Shown here piece by piece: positions 17,074-25,992 of a stretch of 64,000 nt of DNA; positions within the stretch are counted from its first letter, which is position 1; the number at the start of each line of letters is the position of its first letter. Under the pieces are notes generated by a model that was not told the origin of the DNA, made no database searches, and saw only the letters and a program-made list of their open reading frames with translations. The stretch is from NCBI RefSeq assembly GCF_002208115.1, contig NZ_CP020946.1, positions 806,001 through 870,000 of the forward strand, given 5' to 3'. Made by a program: the position numbers and the translations under genes. This stretch comes from Bdellovibrio bacteriovorus (lineage in GTDB: Bacteria; Bdellovibrionota; Bdellovibrionia; Bdellovibrionales; Bdellovibrionaceae).

Positions 17074-18603
17074 ATGAAGAAGCTCGTTTTATTGGGGGCC
17101 GCTGCGGCGGTGGGGTTGGTTACGGCCTGCACATCACCATTTAAATCTGAAGTTAAAACATATCGTCATCCGGCCAGCACGGAAGAGCTGATCACGGGCA
17201 GTCGCAAGGTTCTGGCGGATATCGGCAATCCTCAGGTGTTTAATGCCAAGACTTGTGCGGGCTTTGTGAACAAAGTCACAGACTATCTATATTATCTGCC
17301 AGCAGATCATTTCCTGCCGAAGAATGCCACAGAAGTGGAGCAATTGAAGTCCGTCGGACCTGAAGTGATGGACACCATCTTCCAGATCCGCGTGGCTTTG
17401 CATGATAAATTGCAGGAGTTTGAATCCCGCAATGAACTGAGCAAAGAGTGCATCCTGGAAATGCGTGAAGGCTTCCAGTATGCACGATTCTCTGAAGAGT
17501 ACCTTTTGGACTGGCTTTACACCAACAAGGTCTTCACCTTCAAAAAGACCCCGATCATGGTGAATTCAAAGCCGGACACCTGGACAAATCCGAAGTATTC
17601 CGGTTTTGAATTGAAAAGCGGGGATGTTCTTTTGATCCGTGGTAAGTCCTATGTTTCAGCGATGATTGCCCGTATCTCTGATGAAGAAGGCAATTTCTCG
17701 CACTTGGCAGTTGTTGCTGAAGACAAGGCCGGGAAAAAATACATCGTTGAAGCATTGATTCAGTACGGGGTGATTGTGACTCCGCTGGAAAAGTGGCGTC
17801 AGGCTGAAGATGCGCGTGTGGCGCTTTATCGTCAGCCGGATGAAGCTTTGGCGAAGAAAGCTGCGCGCTTTATGTATGATCATGCCAAAGGTGCTTTGGA
17901 TCGCAAGAAAGGCATCCGTTATGACTTTGCCATGGACGATGATGACTATTCATCTTTGTTCTGTTCTGAAGTTATCCGCATGGCTTACGACAAAGCCTCC
18001 GGTGGTCAATTTATCGTACCTAAATATCGCAGCACGGTGTCCAAGTTTAAGAACACGGATTATCCGCGTTCACTGGGTGTGACCAAGACCTCTTTGTTCT
18101 CGCCTTATGATATCGAAGTGGATCCGCGTTTTGACTTCGTCGCTGAATACCGCTTCATGCCGCTGCTTCGTCAGGTGCGCATGCAGGATGCAGTGATGCA
18201 AAGTGTTTACGGCTGGATGATTGATAAGGACTATACGTTCCACTGGGCACCTCAGCACAGTGTGAAGGCTTACTTTGCCAAAATGGTTCGTCAGTTCGGT
18301 GTGGCGAAAGATACTTTGCCGAAGTACATGCCTGTCGACAGCATCAAAACGAACGTGCAGTTTGAAGCGGTAGCGACTTTGCTTGAAAAGAACATCTATG
18401 AAAAAGAAAAAGAGTTCTATCAGAAGAAAGGTTATCTGCCGTCCTTCCAGGACATGCTGGCGATCAACGAAGCTTACCGCGTCGCTGATTGTAAAAAGCA
18501 TCAGGAGTACCGTAAACAGCCGATGACGGTGGATAACAAGCCACTTCCGGATGAATCAAAGTTCCACTGGTTCTTCTATAATAAGAGCAAAAAGTGTGAA
18601 TAA
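17074..18603 (+). CDS. YiiX/YebB-like permuted papain-fold lipoprotein
   Basis: 509-residue lipoprotein: lipobox VTAC with Cys19 as the acylation site. The central domain (about 178-320) is a circularly permuted NlpC/P60-type fold of the YiiX/YebB group: SGDVLLIRGKSYVSAMIARI, His210 in NFSHLAVVAED, Glu227 in YIVEALI, and the nucleophile Cys297 in SLFCSEVIRMAY. Order His before Cys is the permuted arrangement. Members are thought to cleave amide or thioester bonds in lipids or peptides. The flanking ~170-residue N-terminal helical region and ~180-residue C-terminal region are not recognised. It lies alone between a divergent methyltransferase operon and a terminator. Confidence 0.83.
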   Translation: MKKLVLLGAAAAVGLVTACTSPFKSEVKTYRHPASTEELITGSRKVLADIGNPQVFNAKTCAGFVNKVTDYLYYLPADHFLPKNATEVEQLKSVGPEVMDTIFQIRVALHDKLQEFESRNELSKECILEMREGFQYARFSEEYLLDWLYTNKVFTFKKTPIMVNSKPDTWTNPKYSGFELKSGDVLLIRGKSYVSAMIARISDEEGNFSHLAVVAEDKAGKKYIVEALIQYGVIVTPLEKWRQAEDARVALYRQPDEALAKKAARFMYDHAKGALDRKKGIRYDFAMDDDDYSSLFCSEVIRMAYDKASGGQFIVPKYRSTVSKFKNTDYPRSLGVTKTSLFSPYDIEVDPRFDFVAEYRFMPLLRQVRMQDAVMQSVYGWMIDKDYTFHWAPQHSVKAYFAKMVRQFGVAKDTLPKYMPVDSIKTNVQFEAVATLLEKNIYEKEKEFYQKKGYLPSFQDMLAINEAYRVADCKKHQEYRKQPMTVDNKPLPDESKFHWFFYNKSKKCE

Positions 18604-18632
18604 TTAGGATTTCCATCTCAAATGGAAGCGCT

Positions 18633-18674
18633 GAAAGCCGCACCTGTTTCAGGTTGCGGCTTTTGGCTTTTTTG
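18633..18674 (+). terminator. Terminator after the YiiX-like lipoprotein
   Basis: AAAGCCGCACCTG / CAGGTTGCGGCTTT with one mismatch, followed by a T-rich run (TTGGCTTTTTTG). Confidence 0.85.
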
Positions 18675-18752
18675 GGCTCCATACTGAATCCATAGTGCCT
18701 TGATATTCTGTGTTCAAGACGGCGGTGTTCTGTCTGAAAGGAATCAGAGGAT

Positions 18753-19562
18753 ATGGAAATCAAAAGACTGTCTCGCAGAGAGCTGATCAAATACGGTGGA
18801 ATCGCCCTTTTCGGAGCGGCCGCAGGCGGAGTGCTTGCTGGCTGTTCCCAAACGAATTTTTCCAATGCCGTGGCTGATGGCGCAGAGTCTGTCAGTGATG
18901 GTAATGGCGGAAGCTGTGCCCAGATTCCCTCTGAAACTGCGGGACCGTATCCTGCCCATGATGACAGCGCCATCAACGTGTTAAGACTGAACGGAATTGT
19001 TCGCAGTGATATTCGCAGCAGTCTGAATACGGGTGGCTATACGGGAAGCTCAACGGCCACCGGGGTGCCTTTGACCCTGACGTTGAACTTGCTCGATGTG
19101 AACGCGTCCTGTGCGCCGTTGGCGGGGTATGCGATCTATTTGTGGCATTGTGATATTAACGGCAAGTATTCAATGTATTCATCCGGCGTCACCAGTGAAA
19201 CTTATCTGCGTGGCGTGCAGCAGACCGACAGCAATGGCAGCGTGACGTTTCAGACGATCTTTCCGGGTTGTTATGATGGTCGTATGACCCATATCCACTT
19301 CGAGATTTATCCCAGCATGGCTGAAGCCGTGGATGACAGCTATATCGTCAGAACTTCACAGCTGACGTTCCCGCTGGCGACTTCTAGTTCCGTATATAAC
19401 AATGCTTCGGGGTATTCGGCCAGCAAAACCAATTTTAACAAAATCAGTTTTGCCACGGACAATGTGTTCAGCGATGGGACCGCTTATCAGATGGCGAGCA
19501 TCCAGTCCGGAAACTACAGTTCCGGCTTTGTCGCCAGCCTAGATGTGGGGATCAAAGCTTAA
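18753..19562 (+). CDS. Tat-exported intradiol ring-cleavage dioxygenase-like lipoprotein
   Basis: 269 residues. The N-terminus has a twin-arginine motif (SRRELIKYGG) and a lipobox LAGC with Cys31, so it is predicted to be folded in the cytoplasm, exported by Tat and lipidated. The domain starts IPSETAGPYP, as intradiol dioxygenases do. All four iron(III) ligands are present: Tyr139 (INGKYS), Tyr174 (PGCYDGR), His180 and His182 (THIHFEIY). Such enzymes open catechol-type rings. Extracytoplasmic members occur in many bacteria, but their substrates are mostly unknown. It ends four bases inside the convergent BamE-like gene. Confidence 0.9.
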   Translation: MEIKRLSRRELIKYGGIALFGAAAGGVLAGCSQTNFSNAVADGAESVSDGNGGSCAQIPSETAGPYPAHDDSAINVLRLNGIVRSDIRSSLNTGGYTGSSTATGVPLTLTLNLLDVNASCAPLAGYAIYLWHCDINGKYSMYSSGVTSETYLRGVQQTDSNGSVTFQTIFPGCYDGRMTHIHFEIYPSMAEAVDDSYIVRTSQLTFPLATSSSVYNNASGYSASKTNFNKISFATDNVFSDGTAYQMASIQSGNYSSGFVASLDVGIKA

Positions 19563-20029
19563 GGTTTTGCGGATTCAAAATAGGAAATGATCGGGGAGGT
19601 CTTGGTGTTTTTCACCGCCAGACGAACCCCGTCGTGTTCAATTTGGGTTTCGGTGCCTTCGCCGTGACCCACTTCGGATTCATCTTTTTGGGCATCTTCC
19701 GGGAGCAGGGCCTGCACGTCTTTTAGATGCACTTTTCCTTCAGGGATGCGGTGATAGAACGATTGCACCTTGCCGTCTTTGATTTCAATGGTGGTGTCAT
19801 AATCCAGGCTGCCGGTCTTATAGAACAGCAGCGTGTCTTTGTTTTCAGTCTTTAACGGCTTACCCAGCAGTTTGGTGATTTCGGCTTTGGTGGTTTTACC
19901 CGGGGTTACAGAGGCCAGCTTCTTTGGCAGGTATTTCGCCTTAAAAGAGGCAGCAAAGCCATCAGCCAGAGCGGGTAGTGACAAAGTCAGCCCTGCACTC
20001 AAGATCACCGCAGAAAGAGTTTTAAGCAT
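19559..20029 (-). CDS. BamE/SmpA-like-fold periplasmic protein
   Basis: 156 residues from the ATG at 20027-20029, chosen because it has the strong Shine-Dalgarno AGGAGG and starts a clean signal peptide (MLKTLSAVILSAGLTLSLPA, cleavage after ALA). The mature part, VTPGKTTKAEITKLLGKPLK then LFYKTGSLDYDTTIEIKDGKVQSFYHR, fits the BamE/SmpA-OmlA fold: 'G.t...v...lG.P', then a beta-hairpin. There is no lipobox, unlike true BamE. The C-terminal third (HLKDVQALLPEDAQKDESEV...) is extra. The function is inferred only from fold. Confidence 0.7.
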   Translation of the reverse strand: MLKTLSAVILSAGLTLSLPALADGFAASFKAKYLPKKLASVTPGKTTKAEITKLLGKPLKTENKDTLLFYKTGSLDYDTTIEIKDGKVQSFYHRIPEGKVHLKDVQALLPEDAQKDESEVGHGEGTETQIEHDGVRLAVKNTKTSPIISYFESAKP

Positions 20030-20045
20030 AACAACCTCCTGAAAA

Positions 20046-20079
20046 AACAAAACCCACAACCAATTAAAGTTGTGGGTTT
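20046..20079 (-). terminator. Terminator of the desaturase gene
   Basis: AAACCCACAAC / GTTGTGGGTTT with an 8-base loop; on the minus strand a T-rich run follows. It sits between the desaturase stop and the Shine-Dalgarno of the BamE-like gene. Confidence 0.88.
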
Positions 20080-20119
20080 GTGCTGGCGTCAACGCCTATG
20101 TCAATAATGACAACCGGAT

Positions 20120-21226
20120 CTAGACAGAGCGCAGATACACGCGCCATTGTTTCATGCCCATCTGGAATTCCAGTTTGGCAATTTCCATGTCACGGCGAAG
20201 CTCTTCCAGCTTGTGATCGTAAGCTTCTTTCAGTTCTTCACGTTTGCGAACAGCATCCAATTTGAACTGTTCATAATCCTCACGCAGCTTTTTCATTCTG
20301 TTCTGCGCTTCCAGGATCTTTTCTTTCATCTGAGCCAGTTTTTCTTCAGCAAAACCGTGTTTGGTCAGTTCGGCCGCTTCCGCCTGCAGTCGGGCTTTCA
20401 GAATTTCCACGTGAGAGATCTGGCGAAGTTTGGTCGCAAGTCCCATCGCGCTCAAAGTGCGGATCACCCATTTAGTCGGATCCCAGTGATACCACTTGAT
20501 ACCGTTGCGATAGTCGATCTGGAACTTGTGGTGGAAGTTATGGTAACCCTCACCGTGAGTCAGAATCGCCACGAACCAGGAGTCACGGGCTGAGATTTCT
20601 TTGGAATAAGTCTGTTTGCCTAAAGTGTGGCAAAGAGAGTTGATGAAGAACGTGGATTGCTGGGTCAAAGCGATGCGCAAGCCCCCGGCAATCACCAGAC
20701 CACCCAACCAAGAACCCATCGCCCAGCCCACCAGCATAGGGAAGATGAAGCCTGTCAGGATCGCGATTGGAACGTAGTGATCGTTCTGGAATTTCACCAT
20801 CCAGTCTTTTTCAAGATCCGGAGCGTGGATTTTCTGATCGACGGAGTCCTTGAAGAACATCCAGCCCATGTGGGCGTACCAGAAGCCTTCATTGATGTTG
20901 TAAGGATCTTTTTCGCCATCAATGTGTGTGTGGTGACGGCGGTGGTCAGAAGACCATTTCAACGCAGAACCCTGGAAGGCGGAAGCACCGATCAAAAGGA
21001 ACAGAGCTTTCACCAGTGGGTGAGCATCATAGCTTTTATGGGAGAACAAACGGTGATAGCCCGCCGTAATACCCAGGTTTGTTGCCGCGGCAAAAGCCAA
21101 CGCGAAAAGAAGGATGTCCCATTGGAAACCGAAATTGTAGAAATAAATGGGGGCCAGGATGAGAGTGATCAGTGGATTCAGAACCAAGAACAAGGCCACT
21201 GGCCATTCGATACGTTTTTTTGTCAT
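20120..21226 (-). CDS. Fatty acid delta-9 desaturase with C-terminal coiled coil
   Basis: 368 residues from the ATG at 21224-21226, preferred over a longer frame because it has GAGGT upstream and the longer frame has no ribosome site. It is an acyl-CoA-type (stearoyl-CoA desaturase-like) membrane di-iron enzyme. The three histidine boxes are HRLFSH (58-63), HRRHH (95-99) and HGEGYHNFHH (224-233). NSLCHTLG and the four membrane segments are in place. After residue ~280 comes an ~85-residue charged coiled coil (AQMKEKILEAQNRMKKLRED..., KLEELRRDMEIAKLEFQM) that ordinary desaturases lack. It would add double bonds to membrane lipids; the coiled coil may bind a partner or scaffold. Confidence 0.93.
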   Translation of the reverse strand: MTKKRIEWPVALFLVLNPLITLILAPIYFYNFGFQWDILLFALAFAAATNLGITAGYHRLFSHKSYDAHPLVKALFLLIGASAFQGSALKWSSDHRRHHTHIDGEKDPYNINEGFWYAHMGWMFFKDSVDQKIHAPDLEKDWMVKFQNDHYVPIAILTGFIFPMLVGWAMGSWLGGLVIAGGLRIALTQQSTFFINSLCHTLGKQTYSKEISARDSWFVAILTHGEGYHNFHHKFQIDYRNGIKWYHWDPTKWVIRTLSAMGLATKLRQISHVEILKARLQAEAAELTKHGFAEEKLAQMKEKILEAQNRMKKLREDYEQFKLDAVRKREELKEAYDHKLEELRRDMEIAKLEFQMGMKQWRVYLRSV

Positions 21227-21276
21227 GAGGGCACCTCGTACTACTGAGTGTAACAGAGGCGCCATGATTTCAATAC

Positions 21277-21900
21277 TTAAATGGAAAAGCCAAGGATAAA
21301 TTTACCGTAAGTCCCATTCATATTGATATCTTGAGAGGGTGCGTTACCAGTCGAGTCTGTCGCATCATTCCATTGGAAATTCTGATATCCGAACTCAGCC
21401 CCTAATGAGAAGCCAATGAGCTTTACGCCAGCCTCTAAACCCACTGTGTACGAGCTGGGAGAGCCAGCCGAATAACTGGCTTTTTTAACACCAAATTCCG
21501 TGACTTTCAGGTCGGTGGAATGTGACAGGCCGTATGTGAGGATTGGCCCGGCATAGATCAGATTATCAATGGGACGCCAATTGAGCAGCAGCGCCGTTCG
21601 GCTGAAGTGGGCGGTATAGTCCAGTCCTGATTTTGAGGTCGAAAATTCCATATTCTCATAACGAATTCCGATGCCGGGCAAAAGTGGAATCGGAAGTGTG
21701 ATAATTCCGTCTGCGCCCAGACCATAAAACGGAGTGACACTGGGAGCAGAACCGGCGCAGCCTGCGCACAAGGGGTTCAAGTCCGGATCTGAGTTCAACA
21801 TGCCATAGGAAAGGCGCGCTTCAAAAAGATCGCGAGCTTGCGCGACGGGTGACATCAGCAAAAAAGAAAGAGCCAGAATCAGAATATTAAATAGACGCAT
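21277..21900 (-). CDS. Outer-membrane beta-barrel protein
   Basis: 207 residues from the ATG at 21898-21900, which has Shine-Dalgarno GGGAG and a signal peptide ending AQA. The mature part has alternating amphipathic strands (LFEARLSYGML, IGIRYENMEF, RTALLLNWRPI, LIYAGPILTYGLS, YTVGLEAGVKLIGFSLGAEFGYQNFQW) and ends YGKFILGFSI with a terminal aromatic/hydrophobic pattern typical of outer-membrane barrels. An extracellular-type loop with CAGCAG follows the first strand. No specific family is recognised. Confidence 0.75.
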   Translation of the reverse strand: MRLFNILILALSFLLMSPVAQARDLFEARLSYGMLNSDPDLNPLCAGCAGSAPSVTPFYGLGADGIITLPIPLLPGIGIRYENMEFSTSKSGLDYTAHFSRTALLLNWRPIDNLIYAGPILTYGLSHSTDLKVTEFGVKKASYSAGSPSSYTVGLEAGVKLIGFSLGAEFGYQNFQWNDATDSTGNAPSQDINMNGTYGKFILGFSI

Positions 21901-22024
21901 AAACGAACTCCCAAAAAACCATTTCAGTGTAATGTTCCTTGCCGGGTTTCTCAAAACGGCGTCTTAAAATAAGACCTTCGTCTCACTCTCTTTTGTCGGG
22001 GAATCTGCTAGCCTTGAACGAAGT

Positions 22025-23011
22025 ATGCTCATCGATGTTGTGCGCCCTGAGACCTGGGAAGAGTTAAACGATCAAGTGAAAACCTGTTTGGGGCTGGCGC
22101 CGCGAATTCGTGCGCGTGCCTATCAGGGACTGTCTCAGGCTGTTTACGAAATTTCTCAGAGCACGGCTCACTTTATGTCCCACAAAAAAGCCATCGGTGT
22201 TGTTCAGGGTCAGACCTCTGTTTTTGAAGGTTTGCTGGGTTACTATTACAAAGAAACCTATGAAGTGAATGCCCGTTCGCACACTCAGATCACCGACGTG
22301 AAAGAGTGGGTGGAAAGTCTGAAGAAAGACACCTGCTTTGTTCTGTTCAGTGAAGATCATCCGGTGACGGGGGAGTTGTATCCTTTTGCCGACGAGCTGG
22401 ATCGCCTGCTGAATGAAAAGCGCATTTTTTCTTTCCGTGTTTCTCACGCCAGACATTTTCATGAATCCGTTGAGATTCGCCCGTACACCGTTCGTTTGTG
22501 TTCTTATGCACCGATGGTGAGTGTGGCGATTTTGGGGGAGCGTTTCCGTTCTCCAGCTTTGCAGGTGCAAAATCAGTCCTGGCTGGAGGTGGACTTTATC
22601 AATCAACTGATGAAGGCCCGCGACGGTCGCAGTGTGAATCAGTTGTTGGTTGAAAAGTTTGAAACAGAAGCGGCCTCTGTCGCACAGCCTTTTTTAAAGC
22701 CGGGCAGTGCGAGACTGTATGACCGGGCGTTGTGTGTTTTCTCGGACGTCAGTGCGGAAGCTGTGGCGCAAAAGGTTTTCAGTAAGCTGGGGCTTTCCGC
22801 CGAAGAGGGCTGGAAGAAGCTTGAGACCACCAACATGTGCCAGTGGAATGCCATTAAAATGTTCCGCCACTGGTGGGAGCCGGCGCCGTCGTCTGACAGC
22901 CTGCGTGGGCTGCTGATTGTCGGCCCGGAACTGCTGGCGACAAAAGACTTTGCCAAGCTGCTGATATCTTCGTATGAAGATATCAAAGCCCAGCAAAGTT
23001 GGAATGTGTGA
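22025..23011 (+). CDS. Unrecognised protein, possibly a degenerate PLP-fold
   Basis: 328 residues, cytoplasmic by lack of signal. I do not recognise a family with confidence. The layout FMSHKKAIGVVQGQTSVFEGLLGYYYKE followed by CFVLFSEDHPVTGELYPFADELDRLLNEKRIFSFRVSHARHF resembles the large domain of fold-type I PLP enzymes, where a substrate-loop glutamate/threonine pair precedes a strand ending near an aspartate, but no PLP lysine motif is seen. The end overlaps the recO start by 13 bases, so it is in one operon with recO. Confidence 0.6.
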   Translation: MLIDVVRPETWEELNDQVKTCLGLAPRIRARAYQGLSQAVYEISQSTAHFMSHKKAIGVVQGQTSVFEGLLGYYYKETYEVNARSHTQITDVKEWVESLKKDTCFVLFSEDHPVTGELYPFADELDRLLNEKRIFSFRVSHARHFHESVEIRPYTVRLCSYAPMVSVAILGERFRSPALQVQNQSWLEVDFINQLMKARDGRSVNQLLVEKFETEAASVAQPFLKPGSARLYDRALCVFSDVSAEAVAQKVFSKLGLSAEEGWKKLETTNMCQWNAIKMFRHWWEPAPSSDSLRGLLIVGPELLATKDFAKLLISSYEDIKAQQSWNV

Positions 23012-23607
23012 CCCAAGCTCAGAATCGCTTCATTATCCTGAAGAAAATGAAATACTCCGAATCGGATCTGATTCTGCATGCCATTTCCACTCAAGGTGAA
23101 AAGCTGTCTTTTATGGCCCGGGGGGCGGCGAAGAGCAAAAAACGCTTTGGGGGCGGGGTTTTGGAGCCGACTCATTTTGTCAGCCTGACCTACAAACAAT
23201 CTTCCGAAGAAGGCAAACTGCATGTCCTGCTGGAGGCCACACTGATTAATGATTTTGCCGGACTTCGCACGGACTATGACCGTCTGGAGCTGGCTTTGCA
23301 CATCTTAGAGTGTGTCAGCAAAGTCAGTCAGGAAGGCGACCGTCATTCCGAGTTCCTGTTCAATCTTCTGGGACACACGTTGCGCGCCCTGGAAACGGCT
23401 CAGGATCCTTTGGTCGTAAAAATGCATTTCTATCTGAAGTTTCTTCTGCAGCAGGGTGTGGTGGATGCTGAACCCTGGATGGCACCCTTTCTTAAAACCA
23501 ACATGGCCGACAGCAATCAACTGGTGTCATATCGTCAGATTGTCGATGATGAACTGAAGAACGTTGAACAAATGGTTCGTCATTATATCGTGAACGCCAC
23601 TCTTTAA
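22999..23607 (+). CDS. recO: DNA repair protein RecO
   Basis: 202 residues. The N-terminal OB fold is clear: FIILKKMKYSESDLILHAIS, GEKLSFMARGAAKSKKRFGGGVLEP. RecO loads RecA on single-stranded DNA with RecR. The C-terminal helical domain follows (LELALHILECVSKV..., LLGHTLRALET) but the four-cysteine zinc site that some RecO proteins have is absent and the protein is shorter than E. coli RecO (about 242). The start is TTG at 22999, inside the upstream gene, with no good Shine-Dalgarno; a GTG at 23008 is an alternative. Translation is probably coupled to the upstream frame. Confidence 0.88.
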   Translation: MECVTQAQNRFIILKKMKYSESDLILHAISTQGEKLSFMARGAAKSKKRFGGGVLEPTHFVSLTYKQSSEEGKLHVLLEATLINDFAGLRTDYDRLELALHILECVSKVSQEGDRHSEFLFNLLGHTLRALETAQDPLVVKMHFYLKFLLQQGVVDAEPWMAPFLKTNMADSNQLVSYRQIVDDELKNVEQMVRHYIVNATL

Positions 23608-23610
23608 AGC

Positions 23611-24495
23611 TTATTTTCCTTTACCCAGCGGATGCAGGTTTTCCATGGTGCGGGCCAGCTGATCAATGCCCAAGTGCGTGTACTTTTCCGTGGCCTGCAG
23701 ACTTTCGTGGCCCAGAAGTTCCTGTAGAGTACGAAGGTTGGCGCCGCTGCTTAGCAGGTGAGTGGCAAAGCTGTGGCGAAGCGCATGGGGATGCAGCGGT
23801 TTTAAGAGCCCCGCACGAATGCCACTTTGGCGGACCATTTCGTAAGCCGTGCGGGAATTCAGTGGCTTTTCTCCGAAAACGTATTCATCAAAAGAGCTTT
23901 CCTTTTTCCATTTCAGCAGCACATCGACCGTCAAAGACGGCAGAGCCACGACACGCTCTTTGGAACCTTTTCCCTTCACGCGCAGAACTTTCTGCGAGAT
24001 CTGCACTTCGCTCCACTTCAGATTGCAGGCCTCGCTGACACGCAGACCGCCCCCATACAAGAGCAGGAACAGAACTTTTTCTTTCAGCGGGATTTTCGAG
24101 TCGGCGTCGAAGCTTTTCAAAACGGAGAGCGCCTCATCCACACTCACAAAGTGCGGAAGCTTCTTAGGGACTTTCGGGCAGGTGATCTGCACGGACAAAT
24201 CCATCTCAGTCAGGCTTTCTTCAAAGGCCCAGGAAAAGAAGCTTTTTAGAGTGGCGGCTTTGCGGTTTCTAGAGGCCAGCGAAAGGTGCGCCCACTGGTT
24301 GAAGGCCGCCCGGGCCGTGGAAAGTAATTCGGACTCCGAAATTGATTTAGACTTAACTGAGGGATCTTCATAATTAAAGGCCTGCATCAGATCCAGGGAA
24401 TAGTGCTTGATCGTAAGGGGCGAGGCTGACTTTATAAAAGTCATGTATTTCAGGTATTTATCTATATTTTCGGAAAGCTTAAATGCCTTCGCCAT
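23611..24495 (-). CDS. Tyrosine recombinase of the XerC/XerD type
   Basis: 294 residues with an N-terminal SAM-like DNA-binding domain (1-105) and a catalytic domain. Active-site residues: Arg152 (GGLRVSEACNL), Lys176 (VKGKGSKER), His237 and Arg240 (HPHALRHSFATHLL), His263 (LGHESLQ) and the nucleophile Tyr272 (TEKYTHL). LRTLQELLGH is the Xer signature. Length fits XerC/D (about 298), so chromosome-dimer resolution is the likely job, but whether it is XerC, XerD or a single XerH-like enzyme cannot be told. No integration remnants are seen around it. Confidence 0.92.
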   Translation of the reverse strand: MAKAFKLSENIDKYLKYMTFIKSASPLTIKHYSLDLMQAFNYEDPSVKSKSISESELLSTARAAFNQWAHLSLASRNRKAATLKSFFSWAFEESLTEMDLSVQITCPKVPKKLPHFVSVDEALSVLKSFDADSKIPLKEKVLFLLLYGGGLRVSEACNLKWSEVQISQKVLRVKGKGSKERVVALPSLTVDVLLKWKKESSFDEYVFGEKPLNSRTAYEMVRQSGIRAGLLKPLHPHALRHSFATHLLSSGANLRTLQELLGHESLQATEKYTHLGIDQLARTMENLHPLGKGK

Positions 24496-24682
24496 AGCCC
24501 TGAAAGTCCCTGTATTGGGTTTGAGACCCTAAAAAAAAGTTAACGTCGTGCATTATTTTTATTGCAATTACTACACGACCAAAGTTATAACTCAATGCGT
24601 TGTCGCGGCGTATCAAAGCGAGATAATCAAATTGAGACGCCCACCCAAGTTTAAAAAAGTACGTAAACCGAAAGGTGGAGCT

Positions 24683-25741
24683 ATGAACGAAAACAACTCA
24701 ACGACTGTTTTGCCCTCTTCTCAGAATGCAAACCAAGTTATGTGGAACACAAATCAAACTTCCAAAGTGGTTGAAAACAAGACCATCGTCTATCAGTCCG
24801 AAGTGATGGGCAGTTTGATGAAGATGATCGACCGTGTAGCTCCATCCCAAGCCAACATCCTGGTTCTGGGTGAATCCGGTACTGGTAAAGAGCTGATCGC
24901 CCGCTCCATCCACGATCGCTCCGGCCGCAAGAACAAACCGTTTGTTGCGATCAACTGCGGTGCCCTTCGTGAAACATTGCTTGAGTCCGAGTTGTTCGGT
25001 CACGAAAAAGGTTCCTTCACCGGCGCTTACAACCGCAAAATCGGTTTGGCTGAAGCGGCTAACGGCGGGACTTTGTTCCTTGATGAAATCGGTGAATTGG
25101 ATCCGGCGATCCAGGCTAAGCTTCTTCGTTTCATCCAGGAAGGTGAAGTTTACCGTGTGGGTGGCAAAGACCCAATCAAAGTTGATATCCGTCTGATCTG
25201 TGCGACCAACCGTGAGTTGGATCAGGAAGTGACTCGTGGCAACTTCCGTGAGGACTTGTTCTATCGTATCAACACGATCGTGGTAAGTGCTCCGCCTCTG
25301 CGTCGTCGTAAGGAAGACATCCCTGCATTGGTGAATCACTTCCTGAACAACTCCCAGCACGCCTACCTGAACCGTGGTCGTTCTGTGAATGAAGAAGCGA
25401 TGAAGGCTCTGATTCGCTATGAGTGGCCGGGTAACATCCGTGAACTTCAGAACGTGTGTGAAAGACTGCAGATCCTGTCTGACGGTCACATGATCATGTT
25501 GAATGATATTCCAGAGAATATCCGTAACGGTGAAGCTGAAAAAGACGTTATCGCTTACGATCCTGCGATGACTTTGCATGAGCTTGAAAAGCGTTACATC
25601 CTGAAGGCGTTGGCTCACTTCGGTGGCAACAAAACTCAGGCGGCAAACAATCTGGGTATCACGATCAAGACCCTTTATAACAAACTTCATGAGTACGGCG
25701 AATTCGAGAAATTCGCGGTTCACACGAAGCCGATGAAATAG
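24683..25741 (+). CDS. Sigma-54-dependent transcription activator without a receiver domain
   Basis: 352 residues from the ATG at 24683, chosen for its GGTGGAG ribosome site; the longer frame starts in AT-rich non-coding DNA. It has a short N-terminal tail (~35 residues, Asn/Gln/Ser-rich), then the AAA+ domain: Walker A GESGTGKE, FGHEKGSFTGAYNRK (the sigma-54 contact loop, intact as GSFTGA), Walker B TLFLDEIGE, arginine-finger region FREDLFYRIN. The C-terminal Fis-type helix-turn-helix is NKTQAANNLGITIKTLYNKL. With no receiver it is probably constitutively competent or regulated by partner binding. The intact motifs contrast with NtrX at 53417. Confidence 0.94.
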   Translation: MNENNSTTVLPSSQNANQVMWNTNQTSKVVENKTIVYQSEVMGSLMKMIDRVAPSQANILVLGESGTGKELIARSIHDRSGRKNKPFVAINCGALRETLLESELFGHEKGSFTGAYNRKIGLAEAANGGTLFLDEIGELDPAIQAKLLRFIQEGEVYRVGGKDPIKVDIRLICATNRELDQEVTRGNFREDLFYRINTIVVSAPPLRRRKEDIPALVNHFLNNSQHAYLNRGRSVNEEAMKALIRYEWPGNIRELQNVCERLQILSDGHMIMLNDIPENIRNGEAEKDVIAYDPAMTLHELEKRYILKALAHFGGNKTQAANNLGITIKTLYNKLHEYGEFEKFAVHTKPMK

Positions 25742-25754
25742 TTTTGTACTAGCA

Positions 25755-25830
25755 ACCCGGAGTGGTTCCTCTCTCTTTCCACTCCGGGTGTTCTCTTCTC
25801 TCTTCGAAAGGCCCTTTGCGGGGCCTTTTG
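25755..25830 (+). terminator. Double terminator after the sigma-54 activator
   Basis: First hairpin ACCCGGAGTGG / CCACTCCGGGT (25755-25789), then TTCTCTTC. A second, AAAGGCCC-TTTGC-GGGGCCTTTT (25807-25829), follows. Confidence 0.85.
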
Positions 25831-25992
25831 TCGTTTAAGCCCCTGGAACTGTTTGTATTTACCGGCCTTGTCGCCGCAGAAAGCGGCACTGCTGTCAAAC
25901 TTGTGCGCAGGTAAAATACTCCAAAACGTACAGAATTGAGATGGTTTTGGCGCAGGCATTGCAACTCAAGGCCTTGGATAATAGAGGTTCAT

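Noticed and set aside
20030-20092. Upstream start for the BamE-like protein adding 21 residues
   Set aside because: No ribosome site before it and it would cover the desaturase terminator; the internal ATG has AGGAGG and a clean signal peptide.
24548-24682. Longer frame for the sigma-54 activator
   Set aside because: The added 45 codons are AT-rich, non-conserved in look and lack a ribosome site; the ATG at 24683 has one.
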